This document shows positions 1 to 6,015 of a stretch of DNA of 7,777 bases, piece after piece. The first letter of the stretch is position 1; every line of letters starts with the position of its first letter. The stretch covers positions 1 through 7,777 of the forward strand of contig CANJPN010000287.1 of the NCBI GenBank assembly GCA_947475855.1, in the 5' to 3' direction. The notes under the pieces are model-generated. The model ran no database searches, was not told the origin of the DNA, and saw nothing but the letters and a program-made list of their open reading frames with translations. This stretch comes from Bradyrhizobiaceae bacterium. GTDB lineage: Bacteria > Pseudomonadota > Alphaproteobacteria > Rhizobiales > Hyphomicrobiaceae. The position numbers and the translations under genes were made by a program.

Positions 1-345
1 GCGCCGCAACGCCCACCGGGCGATCCATCGGCGGATCGGAGGGACGAGCAGAGGCAGGGCGATGAGGTCGGTTAGTAATCCTGGAATGAGCAAAAGGGCG
101 CCGGCCAACATCAGCATGAAGCTGTCGACCACCGGCTCGATGGGGGGGCGGCCTTCAGCCATCGACTGCGCAGCCCTGCGTGCGACTTGCAAGCCTTGGC
201 TCTGGACGATCAGGATGCCCACGACGCCAGTGGCGATGAGGAGTAGAATGGTCGACCATACTCCGAGCGTCTGGCCGACCTTGATGAGTACGGCAAGTTC
301 GAGCAGGGGGAACGCCAAGCCCAATAGGATCAGGGCGATATGCAT
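1..345 (-). CDS. fxsA: FxsA family membrane protein (partial, C-terminus beyond left edge)
   Basis: The leftward reading frame is open to the window edge and gives 115 residues starting MHIALILLGLAFPLLELAVL. Visible features are a first hydrophobic segment at residues 3-20 with the PLLE motif typical of FxsA, a second at about 31-48 (STILLLIATGVVGILIV), a short polar stretch (VQSQGLQVARRAAQSMAEG), then a long hydrophobic region at 76-103 containing PGLLTD, also typical of the family. FxsA is a small inner-membrane protein; in E. coli its overproduction relieves F-exclusion of phage T7, and its normal role is not established. The ATG at 345 is chosen because family members start right at the first helix and no ATG, GTG or TTG start was found in frame for about 20 codons upstream. 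There is only a weak GAGGGT-like ribosome site. It is divergent from timA, a common alphaproteobacterial arrangement. The usual C-terminal tail is cut off by the edge. Confidence 0.9.
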   Translation of the reverse strand, partial: MHIALILLGLAFPLLELAVLIKVGQTLGVWSTILLLIATGVVGILIVQSQGLQVARRAAQSMAEGRPPIEPVVDSFMLMLAGALLLIPGLLTDLIALPLLVPPIRRWIARWALRR

Positions 346-543
346 GCGATGCCGGTTACCCTCGAGCGAATTGTGATTGCAGGCGGGCCCCAGTGAGCGT
401 AATCGAGAATCATGAGCGACGCCTGCCTTGAACCTGCAGTTGTCGATACGTCCTGTTGACTACGCTATGCTGCGGTGATGGCCCAGATCCGCCACAGCGG
501 CCATAATCGCCTGATGGACTGGTGTCGAGGCGGTTCCGACATT

Positions 544-587
544 ACATAGTCTAGTCGACACATAGTCTAGTCGAACGGGTCTAGTCG
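544..587. repeat. Tandem 15-base repeat upstream of timA
   Basis: The 15-mer ACATAGTCTAGTCGA occurs perfectly at 544-558 and 560-574. Its core GTCTAGTCG occurs a third time at 579-587, so core starts fall at 549, 565 and 579 (spacing 16 and 14). The block ends 25 bases before the timA start codon, in the 5' leader or promoter-proximal zone. It could be a set of direct-repeat operator sites, a slippage-generated microsatellite, or a leader RNA element. No known operator is recognised. Confidence 0.75.
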
Positions 588-612
588 TACGGCATTTTTC
601 GAGAAAGCACCA

Positions 613-1350
613 ATGGACGGAAAGATCGACCTCATCACGTTGATTTCCCTGGTGGTGGCTATTGTCGCGATCTGGAAGCTGCGGAGCGTTCTAGGCCAGC
701 GAACCAGCCAGGACGAGACGCGGATCGATCAGCAGTTGCGCGCGCGCCAGGAACGAGAACGACAGGCGGCAGCGAACCAGAAAGTGGTGGCCATGCCCCG
801 GCGTGGCGCCGATGAGAGCGGTGCGGCCGCGACAGCGGCTGATCAGGCGGCGCTCGCTCAGGCCGAGGAGAAGCTCAAGACATTCTCTCCCGATCCGGCC
901 GTCGAGCAGGGTTTGCTGGCGATTCTGCGCGCCGAAGGAGCGTTCGATCCGGCTAACTTCATGCTGGGGGCCAAGCAGGCGTATGAAATGATCGTAACCG
1001 CGTTCGCCGAAGGCAATCGCCGGATGTTGAAGGATCTCCTCAGCAAGGAGGTCATGGAGGGTTTTAATGCGGCGATCGCGGATCGCGAGCGCAAAGCCGA
1101 GGTGATCGATCAGAGCTTTGTCGGTATCAACAAAGCCGATATCGTGGGCGCCGAGCTCAAGAACGGCGTCGCCACAGTTACAGTGAAATTCGAAAGCCAA
1201 TTGATCTCTGCCACGCGCAACAAGACCGGTGAGGTCATTGCCGGAGATCCACAGCGAATTGCCGATGTCACTGACATCTGGAGCTTCGCGCGAGATGTCG
1301 GTTCGCGCAGCCCGAACTGGAAGCTGGTCGCGACCGAACCGGGCGGCTGA
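613..1350 (+). CDS. timA: Tim44/TimA-like membrane-anchored protein
   Basis: The 245-residue protein has one N-terminal membrane segment (about residues 5-21, IDLITLISLVVAIVAIW), a charged, Arg/Gln-rich linker (about 28-60) followed by an Ala-rich stretch, and a C-terminal Tim44-like domain (about 95-243). This layout is that of the alphaproteobacterial Tim44 relatives (TimA in Caulobacter), thought to act at the inner membrane, unlike mitochondrial Tim44, which is a matrix import-motor subunit. Supporting stretches are FDPANFMLGAKQAYEMIVTAFAEGN (110-134), DLLSKEVMEGF (141-151) and the closing DIWSFARDVGSRSPNWKLVAT (221-241), which matches the usual 'W.F.R......P.W.L..T' ending. The start ATG at 613 follows a weak purine stretch (GAGAAAG, 601-607) and puts the membrane helix at the extreme N-terminus as expected. 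The gene is divergent from fxsA and is followed by mltA after 84 bases. Confidence 0.9.
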   Translation: MDGKIDLITLISLVVAIVAIWKLRSVLGQRTSQDETRIDQQLRARQERERQAAANQKVVAMPRRGADESGAAATAADQAALAQAEEKLKTFSPDPAVEQGLLAILRAEGAFDPANFMLGAKQAYEMIVTAFAEGNRRMLKDLLSKEVMEGFNAAIADRERKAEVIDQSFVGINKADIVGAELKNGVATVTVKFESQLISATRNKTGEVIAGDPQRIADVTDIWSFARDVGSRSPNWKLVATEPGG

Positions 1351-1353
1351 GGC

Positions 1354-1377
1354 GACCGCCGGCCACGGCCGGCGATC
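1354..1377 (+). promoter_or_regulatory. GC-rich hairpin just after the timA stop
   Basis: CGCCGGCC (1357-1364) and GGCCGGCG (1367-1374) are perfect reverse complements separated by two bases. GA (1354-1355) and TC (1376-1377) extend the stem beyond one C-A mismatch. No run of T follows, so it is not a canonical intrinsic terminator. It may be a weak attenuator or an mRNA-stabilising structure tuning timA versus mltA expression, or simply part of GC-rich spacer. Confidence 0.5.
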
Positions 1378-1434
1378 GGGGTTCCCAATCGCGGGCGGGC
1401 ATTACTCGCGCGGTCGTCCACAACGGTTGCAGTC

Positions 1435-2544
1435 ATGCCCGACGTGAGATTGCGGCCTGTCCGGTTTTCCCAACTTCCCGGTTGGGCCGATGACGACCAT
1501 TCGGCTGCATTGTCTGCCTTCAAGACTTCAGCATTCGCGGTCCTCAGGGGAGAGATTGCACGAGGTGGCCGCTGCGATACGGCACAGTACGCAGCGTTGT
1601 CGGCTGCCTGCCACGAAGTGATCAAGCGCGGGGCGCGGCGAGTGTCGCGCAGCGAGGCGCGGATGTTCTTCGAGCGCTTCTTCATTCCGCATCGAATTCT
1701 GAGCGATCAGCCAGATGGGCTTTTGACGGGCTACTATGAGCCCATCGTCAATGGTTCGCGTGCGCAAGAGGGGCGTTTCACGGTGCCGCTCTATCGCCGG
1801 CCGCCGGATCTCGAGAACGTCGTCGAAGAGACCGAGCGTGGCCGCGCTGACGTGCATTATACGCACATGCTGCGAGCTTCTGACGGCTTGCGGCCATGTC
1901 CGACACGTGCGGAGATCGATGAGGGGGCGTTGTCTGGCCACGGGCTCGAAATCATGTGGCTTGCCGATCCTGTTGATGCGTTCTTCGCACAGGTGCAAGG
2001 ATCGATCCGTGTGCGTCTGCCGGACGGGACATTGATTGGGATGACCTACGACGGCAAGAACGGGCATCCCTACACATCGATCGGGCGGATCTTGATCGAT
2101 CGGGGTGAAATTCCAGCAGCCGAAATGACGATGGGGCGGCTCGGCGATTGGTTGCGGGCCGATGAAGCGCGAGGCCGAAAGATGATGCAGCACAATGCTT
2201 CGTTCGCTTTTTTTCGCGAGGTCGAGGGAGTGAGTGCATTGAGTGCGCTCGGTTGCGCGCTGAGGCCCGGGCGAAGCATCGCTGTCGATACGACTTTTCA
2301 CGCGTTGGGATTGCCAGTTTTCGTCGATTCGCCGGGGTTGCTGCATTGGGGACAGCGACGGCCGTTCCGGAGGTTGATGATCGCCCAGGATGTCGGTTCG
2401 GCTATTCGTGGAGCTATGCGTGGCGACATCTATTTCGGTTCCGGCGATGTTGCCGAGCGGAAGGCCGGCGTTACGAAGCATCGTGGCAACATGTTCGTGC
2501 TGATGCCGCGTGTCGAACGGTCGAAGCGAGTGCCTATGCGATGA
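1435..2544 (+). CDS. mltA: Membrane-bound lytic murein transglycosylase A (MltA family)
   Basis: MltA cleaves the MurNAc-GlcNAc bond of peptidoglycan with formation of 1,6-anhydro-MurNAc. The 369-residue product shows the MltA domain (GLLTGYYEP at 95-103, then DPVDAFFAQVQGS at 178-190, IRVRLPDG and GHPYTSIGRILID) and the C-terminal 3D double-psi barrel: AVDTTFHALGLPVFVD (283-298) and IAQDVGSAIRGAMRGDIYFG (316-335). The three-Asp set is D285, D319 and D331; D331 in GDIY is the likely equivalent of the catalytic Asp308 of E. coli MltA (my alignment by eye). Oddly, no signal peptide or lipobox is seen: the protein begins MPDVRLRPVRFSQLPGWADDDH, where a mature MltA would begin. Upstream, the frame runs back to the timA stop with no ATG, GTG or TTG codon, so a longer start is not available. 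GTG at 1444 is a possible shorter start. There is no clear ribosome site. It overlaps the next gene by ATGA at 2541-2544. Confidence 0.92.
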   Translation: MPDVRLRPVRFSQLPGWADDDHSAALSAFKTSAFAVLRGEIARGGRCDTAQYAALSAACHEVIKRGARRVSRSEARMFFERFFIPHRILSDQPDGLLTGYYEPIVNGSRAQEGRFTVPLYRRPPDLENVVEETERGRADVHYTHMLRASDGLRPCPTRAEIDEGALSGHGLEIMWLADPVDAFFAQVQGSIRVRLPDGTLIGMTYDGKNGHPYTSIGRILIDRGEIPAAEMTMGRLGDWLRADEARGRKMMQHNASFAFFREVEGVSALSALGCALRPGRSIAVDTTFHALGLPVFVDSPGLLHWGQRRPFRRLMIAQDVGSAIRGAMRGDIYFGSGDVAERKAGVTKHRGNMFVLMPRVERSKRVPMR

Positions 2545-3212
2545 GCGGGGATGGGGCCAAAAACAAGTCGCGCCGTCGCAAACTCCTCACCGATGAGGAC
2601 GAGGCACTTTGGAGTATCGTCGCGCAGAGCGTCGGGCCGACCAAAGGCAAGTCGCGCGTTCGGGATGTAGGGGCAGACCCCGATGCGAGTGTCGATGTCC
2701 GCGGCGGTGATCCTCGAGATGGGCAGAGTGAGCCGCGTCGTTTGCCGACGGTGCCTGCAGGGCAGAAGTCGACGGCTGGGGGGCGGCCATCACCGGTTAC
2801 TCCAGCAGCGCCTTCGCGTGAAAAGAGACCGCCCCCGGAGCCCAAAGCCGTGCCTCTCGAGCGGAAGAAGGCAAGGCGCATCGCACGAGGTGCGGAGGAA
2901 ATCGAGGCGCGGCTCGACTTGCACGGGATGACGCAGGACGACGCACATTTTGCGCTCGTCGGGTTCGTGCGGCGCTGTCAGGCCGCTGGCTTTCGGACGG
3001 TGCTGGTGATCACGGGGAAAGGCGGGCCATTGCGGGATCGTCACCAAGGCGGGGACGACTTTGACGACCGGCCGCGCGGTGTTCTGAGGCGGAATGTGCC
3101 ACGCTGGCTCGCGGGTCACGAGGTCGGTGCACTCGTCGTCAGCTATACGACGGCTCACATCCGGCACGGCGGCGAAGGCGCGCTCTACGTGCAATTGCGG
3201 CGCAAGGGGTGA
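2541..3212 (+). CDS. Smr-domain protein (MutS2 C-terminal-type, putative nuclease)
   Basis: The start at 2541 is chosen because ATGA overlaps the mltA stop (translational coupling) and because the resulting N-terminus (MSGDGAKNKSRRRKLLTDEDEALWSIVAQSV) matches alphaproteobacterial Smr proteins, which begin with a basic stretch and a W..V...V helix. The frame is open further upstream to 2253, but that part lies wholly inside mltA. The 223-residue protein has a short N-terminal helix (15-31), a low-complexity Pro/Arg-rich linker (about 36-110) and an Smr domain (about 122-221): LDLHGMTQDDA (125-135), VLVITGKGG (154-162), VLRRNVPRWL (181-190) and the ending HGGEGALYVQLRR (209-221). Smr domains bind or nick branched or structured nucleic acids; a specific role for this family is unknown. 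An Asp-rich insert (RDRHQGGDDFDDRP, 165-178) sits between the GKGG loop and the next helix. It ends 26 bases before a convergent gene, with no terminator seen between. Confidence 0.9.
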   Translation: MSGDGAKNKSRRRKLLTDEDEALWSIVAQSVGPTKGKSRVRDVGADPDASVDVRGGDPRDGQSEPRRLPTVPAGQKSTAGGRPSPVTPAAPSREKRPPPEPKAVPLERKKARRIARGAEEIEARLDLHGMTQDDAHFALVGFVRRCQAAGFRTVLVITGKGGPLRDRHQGGDDFDDRPRGVLRRNVPRWLAGHEVGALVVSYTTAHIRHGGEGALYVQLRRKG

Positions 3213-3238
3213 CACGAGGCGAACTTCCAGTTGAGCTG

Positions 3239-4183
3239 TCAGCCTTTCCAGTGGGCGTCGGGATCGTCTTCGGGCACGGCGGTTGCGCTGATCTTGATGG
3301 CTTTGTCTGCAACGATTTCGATTGGGCAATCGGGGGCGTCGTAGCCGGTTTTCCATACGACGACTTCGGCGGAGCCTTTCGGCACGTGCAAAGTTACCAT
3401 CCCGTTGTCACCGGTGGTGCTGCGGTAAGCGCCGATCCTCACCAGGGTGTCGGGAAGCGGTGCGCCTGTCGTGGCATCGACGACCGTGACAGTCACGCAA
3501 TGCTCAGGCGCCGCGGTGACCGGCACCGTGAAAGTGCAAGCCGTTGTCTCATGTGGCAGCTTCAGCCTTTCCACCACGAGAGACGCCGCAAAGGTGGCAA
3601 CGCCCGGCTGGTCCGGCGCGCGCAATTCTACCTCGGCCCAAAGCAAGCCCACGGTATCTGGCCATGCCGTGTCGCCGAGCGTCGTGCGGCCGACCTCTTC
3701 GCCGTCGATATCGTGGATGATGATGGTTTGCCCAGCGATCGCGCGACCCGCCGTCGAGGTAGCGCCGACTTTGATGTTGAATGGCCGCCCGGAAATGACA
3801 GCATCCGGCAACGCCCAGACCGCAACGCTGGCTGCGTGCGGCACGACGTCGACGGTCAGCGACATGCTGCTGGCCTCGTGAAACAGGCCGTCATGGCCGG
3901 ACGGGGCTACGTCAAACTGCCAGGTGTGTGCCCCCGCTTCCGTCGGTGCTGTCAGTTCGAACTGGGCCGGATGGTTCGCCAGCGGTGCTTTCATGATCCG
4001 GCTGGCGCCGCCCGGCTCTTGCAGGGTGAGCGCAACCGGCTCTTCTTCACAGCCGTGAGGACACGACAGATCGAACGCGACATCGAATTGCGTGCCGACC
4101 CTGATCGGGTCCTCTTGCCGCGCGAACAAAGCCAAGGTGGAAGGATGAACGCCCTGCGCGCGCGGTGTGATCCCTCTGCTCAT
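3239..4183 (-). CDS. All-beta Ig-like / carboxypeptidase-regulatory-like protein coupled to the flavoprotein
   Basis: The 314-residue product appears to be all beta. I see two Ig-like regions (about 22-113 and 114-222) and a C-terminal carboxypeptidase-regulatory (transthyretin-like) domain (about 227-300) with the telltale VTVTVVDATTGAPLPDTLVRI and STTGDNGMVTLHVPKGSAEVVVWKTGYD. Five Cys are present (41, 45, 216, 229, 286), including a CPHGC pair. No enzyme motif is visible. The ATG at 4183 shares its A with the TAA stop of the upstream flavoprotein gene (TAATG), so the two are very likely co-translated and the products probably work together. The protein starts MSRGITPRAQGVHPSTLALF and has no signal peptide, although its partner carries a Tat signal. 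It could stay in the cytoplasm, or be carried out bound to the Tat partner; the latter is inference. The same strand also holds a longer open stretch to 4999, but that lies out of frame inside the flavoprotein gene. Function is not recognised beyond fold. Confidence 0.8.
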   Translation of the reverse strand: MSRGITPRAQGVHPSTLALFARQEDPIRVGTQFDVAFDLSCPHGCEEEPVALTLQEPGGASRIMKAPLANHPAQFELTAPTEAGAHTWQFDVAPSGHDGLFHEASSMSLTVDVVPHAASVAVWALPDAVISGRPFNIKVGATSTAGRAIAGQTIIIHDIDGEEVGRTTLGDTAWPDTVGLLWAEVELRAPDQPGVATFAASLVVERLKLPHETTACTFTVPVTAAPEHCVTVTVVDATTGAPLPDTLVRIGAYRSTTGDNGMVTLHVPKGSAEVVVWKTGYDAPDCPIEIVADKAIKISATAVPEDDPDAHWKG

Positions 4184-4185
4184 TA
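4181..4185 (-). promoter_or_regulatory. TAATG stop/start overlap (translational coupling)
   Basis: Read leftward, the flavoprotein stop TAA (4185-4183) and the next gene's ATG (4183-4181) share one base. This decides the start of the Ig-like gene and implies termination-reinitiation by the same ribosomes. Confidence 0.8.
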
Positions 4186-5862
4186 GGTGATCGCGCGCCG
4201 TTTCGCGGCGTGGCGGCCGGCGACACGCCCGAACACCAAACAGCGGGCGAGGCCGTGCTGCGAGAAGCCGCCCTGGGCTTCGCCGGCGGCGTACAGGCCG
4301 TCGATCACTTTGCCGTGCAGATCCACCACTTCGCTGTTGGTGTTGGTGCGCAAACCGGTGAGGGCATCGTGAAGGATCGGGGTCGACCAGGCGGCGAAGA
4401 AAGGCGGCGTCGCGATCTTGTGGACGGGTTTGGGACGATTGAAGTCGGCATCCTTGCCGGCATCGACGAAGCCGTTGAAGCGGGTGATCGAATCCTGAAG
4501 CACGTTGCCTGGAATGGGCCGGTGCTGGTGCGGGTTTTTGATCTTGGTCGCGAGTTCGGCAATCGTATCGGCTTGGAAGAAGTAGCCGGCAGGATCGACG
4601 TGCGGCGGCTGCGTGATCCACTTCTCGCGCTTGGCGCCTTCGGCATCGAAGATCGCCCAGATCGGGCCGCCGCCATTTAGTTTCTTTGGATCGCCGTTCC
4701 ATTGCATCGCGGCGGCGAAGAAGTCGTAGTCGCCGGAAAGCTCGTTCCAGAAGCGTTTGCCGCGATCGTTGACCATCACGACGTTCTGCCAATCCTTGAC
4801 GGTCAGGCCTACCGCGCGGGCGAACTTGAACATCGGGCTTTCGGGTTCGTAGGCAAGGCTCGAGTAGCCCCACTGGCAACCGATGTGGCGGGTCTTCGTG
4901 ATGGCGGCGGCGGTTTCCGTCGTCTGGTTCGCGGTCGACCACAACGCGGCTCCGTGTTCCATCGCAGCGATCTCGCCAGAAGCGTCCTGATTGACCCACG
5001 GCTGGCAGGCCTGCTGATACTCCTCGGTCAGTCGAGGATCGAACATGCGGCGGAACTCGACGTTGCCAGTGTGGCCGCCGGTCGCAAGGATCACACCTTT
5101 GAGTGCGCGGATGTTGAACGTTTTGCCTTCGGCCGTCACAGCAATGCCCTGCACCCGGCCGCTGCGGCCATCGCGGATGATCTTGGTCATGCGGTGTTTG
5201 AGCAGTATCTCTGCGCCTTTCTCGCGTGCTTTGAGCGCGAGTTGCCGGACGAGGCCAGAACCGTTTCGCTGGCGTTTAGGTGCGATGATCTCGGCGGGGT
5301 TTTCCCACTCGACGGTGAGGAACGTGCGCGGCACGGTGGATGACTGCTCTGGGCCGACGAGCTTCTCGATCAGCTTGACGCCGTTGGCGACAAGGAAATC
5401 GTAAGTAGGGACGTTCTCGTCTGCGAATACGCGCACGAGATCGCGATCCGAATAGCGGCTGTCTGCGTGATCGTGACGAATCCAGTCGAGGAATACCTGA
5501 TCGGCGCTGTCCTTGACGTTCAGTTTCTGTTGCAGGGCATGGCCGCCACCGATGTGAAGCCGACCGCCGCTGAGGATGCCGCGGCCGCCGATGTCGTAGT
5601 TCGCGTCGATGACGATCACGGATGCGCCGTTGTCACGCGCTGTGATGGCGGCAGGCAGGCCTGCGACGCCGGCGCCGATGATCACGACGTCGGCGGTGCG
5701 TGCCCAGCGAGCTTGCGCTTCGGCTTCCTGACTTCCAGCAGTTGCGATCGCTGCCGCACCGACACCGGCGGCAGCGCCGCGGGTGAGGAAACCACGGCGG
5801 CTCACCGAGATATTCTTGCCTTGGATGCTTTTCGAGTTGCCGCTGTTGTTGTTCTTGGCCAT
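4183..5862 (-). CDS. Tat-exported FAD-dependent oxidoreductase (fumarate reductase/KstD flavoprotein superfamily)
   Basis: The 559-residue protein has a Tat signal with the SRRGFLT box at 21-27, a hydrophobic Ala-rich core and a likely cleavage after AEAQA (about 51), so it should fold with FAD in the cytoplasm and act in the periplasm. The FAD Rossmann motif is VVIIGAGVAGLPAAITARDNG (59-79) with the ribose-binding acidic residue at D86; GGRGILSGG (92-100) and ATGGHTGN (260-267) are family signatures. The C-terminal FAD segment is DGLYAAGEAQGG...HGL (521-538). H498 (HDALTGL) and R540 sit where the superfamily binds substrate carboxylate or carbonyl groups. The Arg proton donor that follows G.RF.NE in fumarate reductases is absent: after GKRFWNE (368-374) comes LSGDYDFF, with no Arg until 412, which resembles dehydrogenases of the 3-ketosteroid type more than fumarate reductase. 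No haem motif or FMN-binding domain is fused. Start is supported by a perfect AGGAGGA. Substrate unknown. Confidence 0.9.
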   Translation of the reverse strand: MAKNNNSGNSKSIQGKNISVSRRGFLTRGAAAGVGAAAIATAGSQEAEAQARWARTADVVIIGAGVAGLPAAITARDNGASVIVIDANYDIGGRGILSGGRLHIGGGHALQQKLNVKDSADQVFLDWIRHDHADSRYSDRDLVRVFADENVPTYDFLVANGVKLIEKLVGPEQSSTVPRTFLTVEWENPAEIIAPKRQRNGSGLVRQLALKAREKGAEILLKHRMTKIIRDGRSGRVQGIAVTAEGKTFNIRALKGVILATGGHTGNVEFRRMFDPRLTEEYQQACQPWVNQDASGEIAAMEHGAALWSTANQTTETAAAITKTRHIGCQWGYSSLAYEPESPMFKFARAVGLTVKDWQNVVMVNDRGKRFWNELSGDYDFFAAAMQWNGDPKKLNGGGPIWAIFDAEGAKREKWITQPPHVDPAGYFFQADTIAELATKIKNPHQHRPIPGNVLQDSITRFNGFVDAGKDADFNRPKPVHKIATPPFFAAWSTPILHDALTGLRTNTNSEVVDLHGKVIDGLYAAGEAQGGFSQHGLARCLVFGRVAGRHAAKRRAIT

Positions 5863-5866
5863 GCGT

Positions 5867-5873
5867 TCCTCCT
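5867..5873 (-). promoter_or_regulatory. Strong ribosome binding site of the flavoprotein gene
   Basis: Leftward AGGAGGA lies four bases before the ATG at 5862. It is near-perfectly complementary to the 16S rRNA tail and fixes the start, giving the complete Tat signal. It suggests this gene is well translated compared with mltA and timA, which have weak sites. Confidence 0.75.
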
Positions 5874-5915
5874 GGCAATGTGGTTCTTATCATTTCGCCG
5901 TGCTTTGCATGGATG

Positions 5916-5941
5916 TTGACCTCGTGCGAGAGCAGGGTCAA
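5916..5941. promoter_or_regulatory. Inverted repeat TTGACC-N14-GGTCAA in the divergent spacer
   Basis: TTGACC (5916-5921) and GGTCAA (5936-5941) form a perfect 6-base inverted repeat, with a smaller nested dyad CTCG-TG-CGAG (5921-5930). It sits 54 bases upstream of the flavoprotein start, a plausible operator position. Each arm also resembles a -35 box on one strand, but no convincing -10 was found at 16-18 bases from either. Assignment as operator is inference. Confidence 0.4.
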
Positions 5942-5944
5942 GAG

Positions 5945-5954
5945 TTGCCGGCAA
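5945..5954. promoter_or_regulatory. Perfect palindrome TTGCCGGCAA
   Basis: This 10-base perfect palindrome lies between the other two dyads of the spacer. Eight bases further right is TACAAT (5962-5967), a good -10-like hexamer for the rightward genes, though no good -35 lies at the usual distance. It may be an operator half overlapping the rightward promoter; chance occurrence is possible. Confidence 0.3.
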
Positions 5955-5981
5955 GGCGCCCTACAATGGTGGGCGAAAATG

Positions 5982-5996
5982 TGAAACTATGTTTCA
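5982..5996. promoter_or_regulatory. Dyad TGAAAC-TAT-GTTTCA just upstream of the secreted-protein gene
   Basis: Two perfect 6-base arms flank a 3-base centre, ending six bases before the GAGGAGGG ribosome site of the next gene. In an A+T-rich patch this is a typical size for a dimeric repressor site. As RNA it would be a short hairpin in the leader next to the ribosome site. No regulator family is recognised and no regulator gene is in the window. Confidence 0.45.
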
Positions 5997-6015
5997 GTGA
6001 TCGAGGAGGGTTCGG

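Noticed and set aside
62..376. Rightward 104-codon frame at the left end
   Set aside because: It is antisense to a clear FxsA-type membrane protein with conserved PLLE and PGLLTD motifs.
456..471. TTGACT and TATGCT as a promoter for timA
   Set aside because: The two hexamers are only four bases apart, far from the 16-18 needed, and no alternative partner at the correct spacing was convincing.
412..549. Two tiny rightward frames (15 codons at 412-459 and 23 codons at 478-549) in the fxsA-timA spacer
   Set aside because: No ribosome binding site, no sequence character of a leader peptide, and lengths expected by chance.
1528..2481. Long open frame antisense to mltA (317 codons)
   Set aside because: Its translation is rich in Arg, His and Pro without motifs, while the sense frame encodes a full MltA with catalytic Asp residues. 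It is a shadow caused by GC-biased codon use.
2253..2540. Upstream extension of the Smr-domain reading frame
   Set aside because: It lies wholly within mltA in another frame and gives an Arg/Trp-rich nonsense sequence. The ATGA junction at 2541 is the natural start.
3209..4186. Rightward open frame opposite the Ig-like gene
   Set aside because: No recognisable protein pattern or ribosome site; the opposite strand has coherent beta-domain sequence.
3239..4999. A single 586-codon leftward open frame covering the Ig-like gene and part of the flavoprotein gene
   Set aside because: The part from 4184 to 4999 is out of frame inside the flavoprotein gene, is very Arg-rich and has no domain similarity. 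The TAATG overlap and protein content place the real start at 4183.
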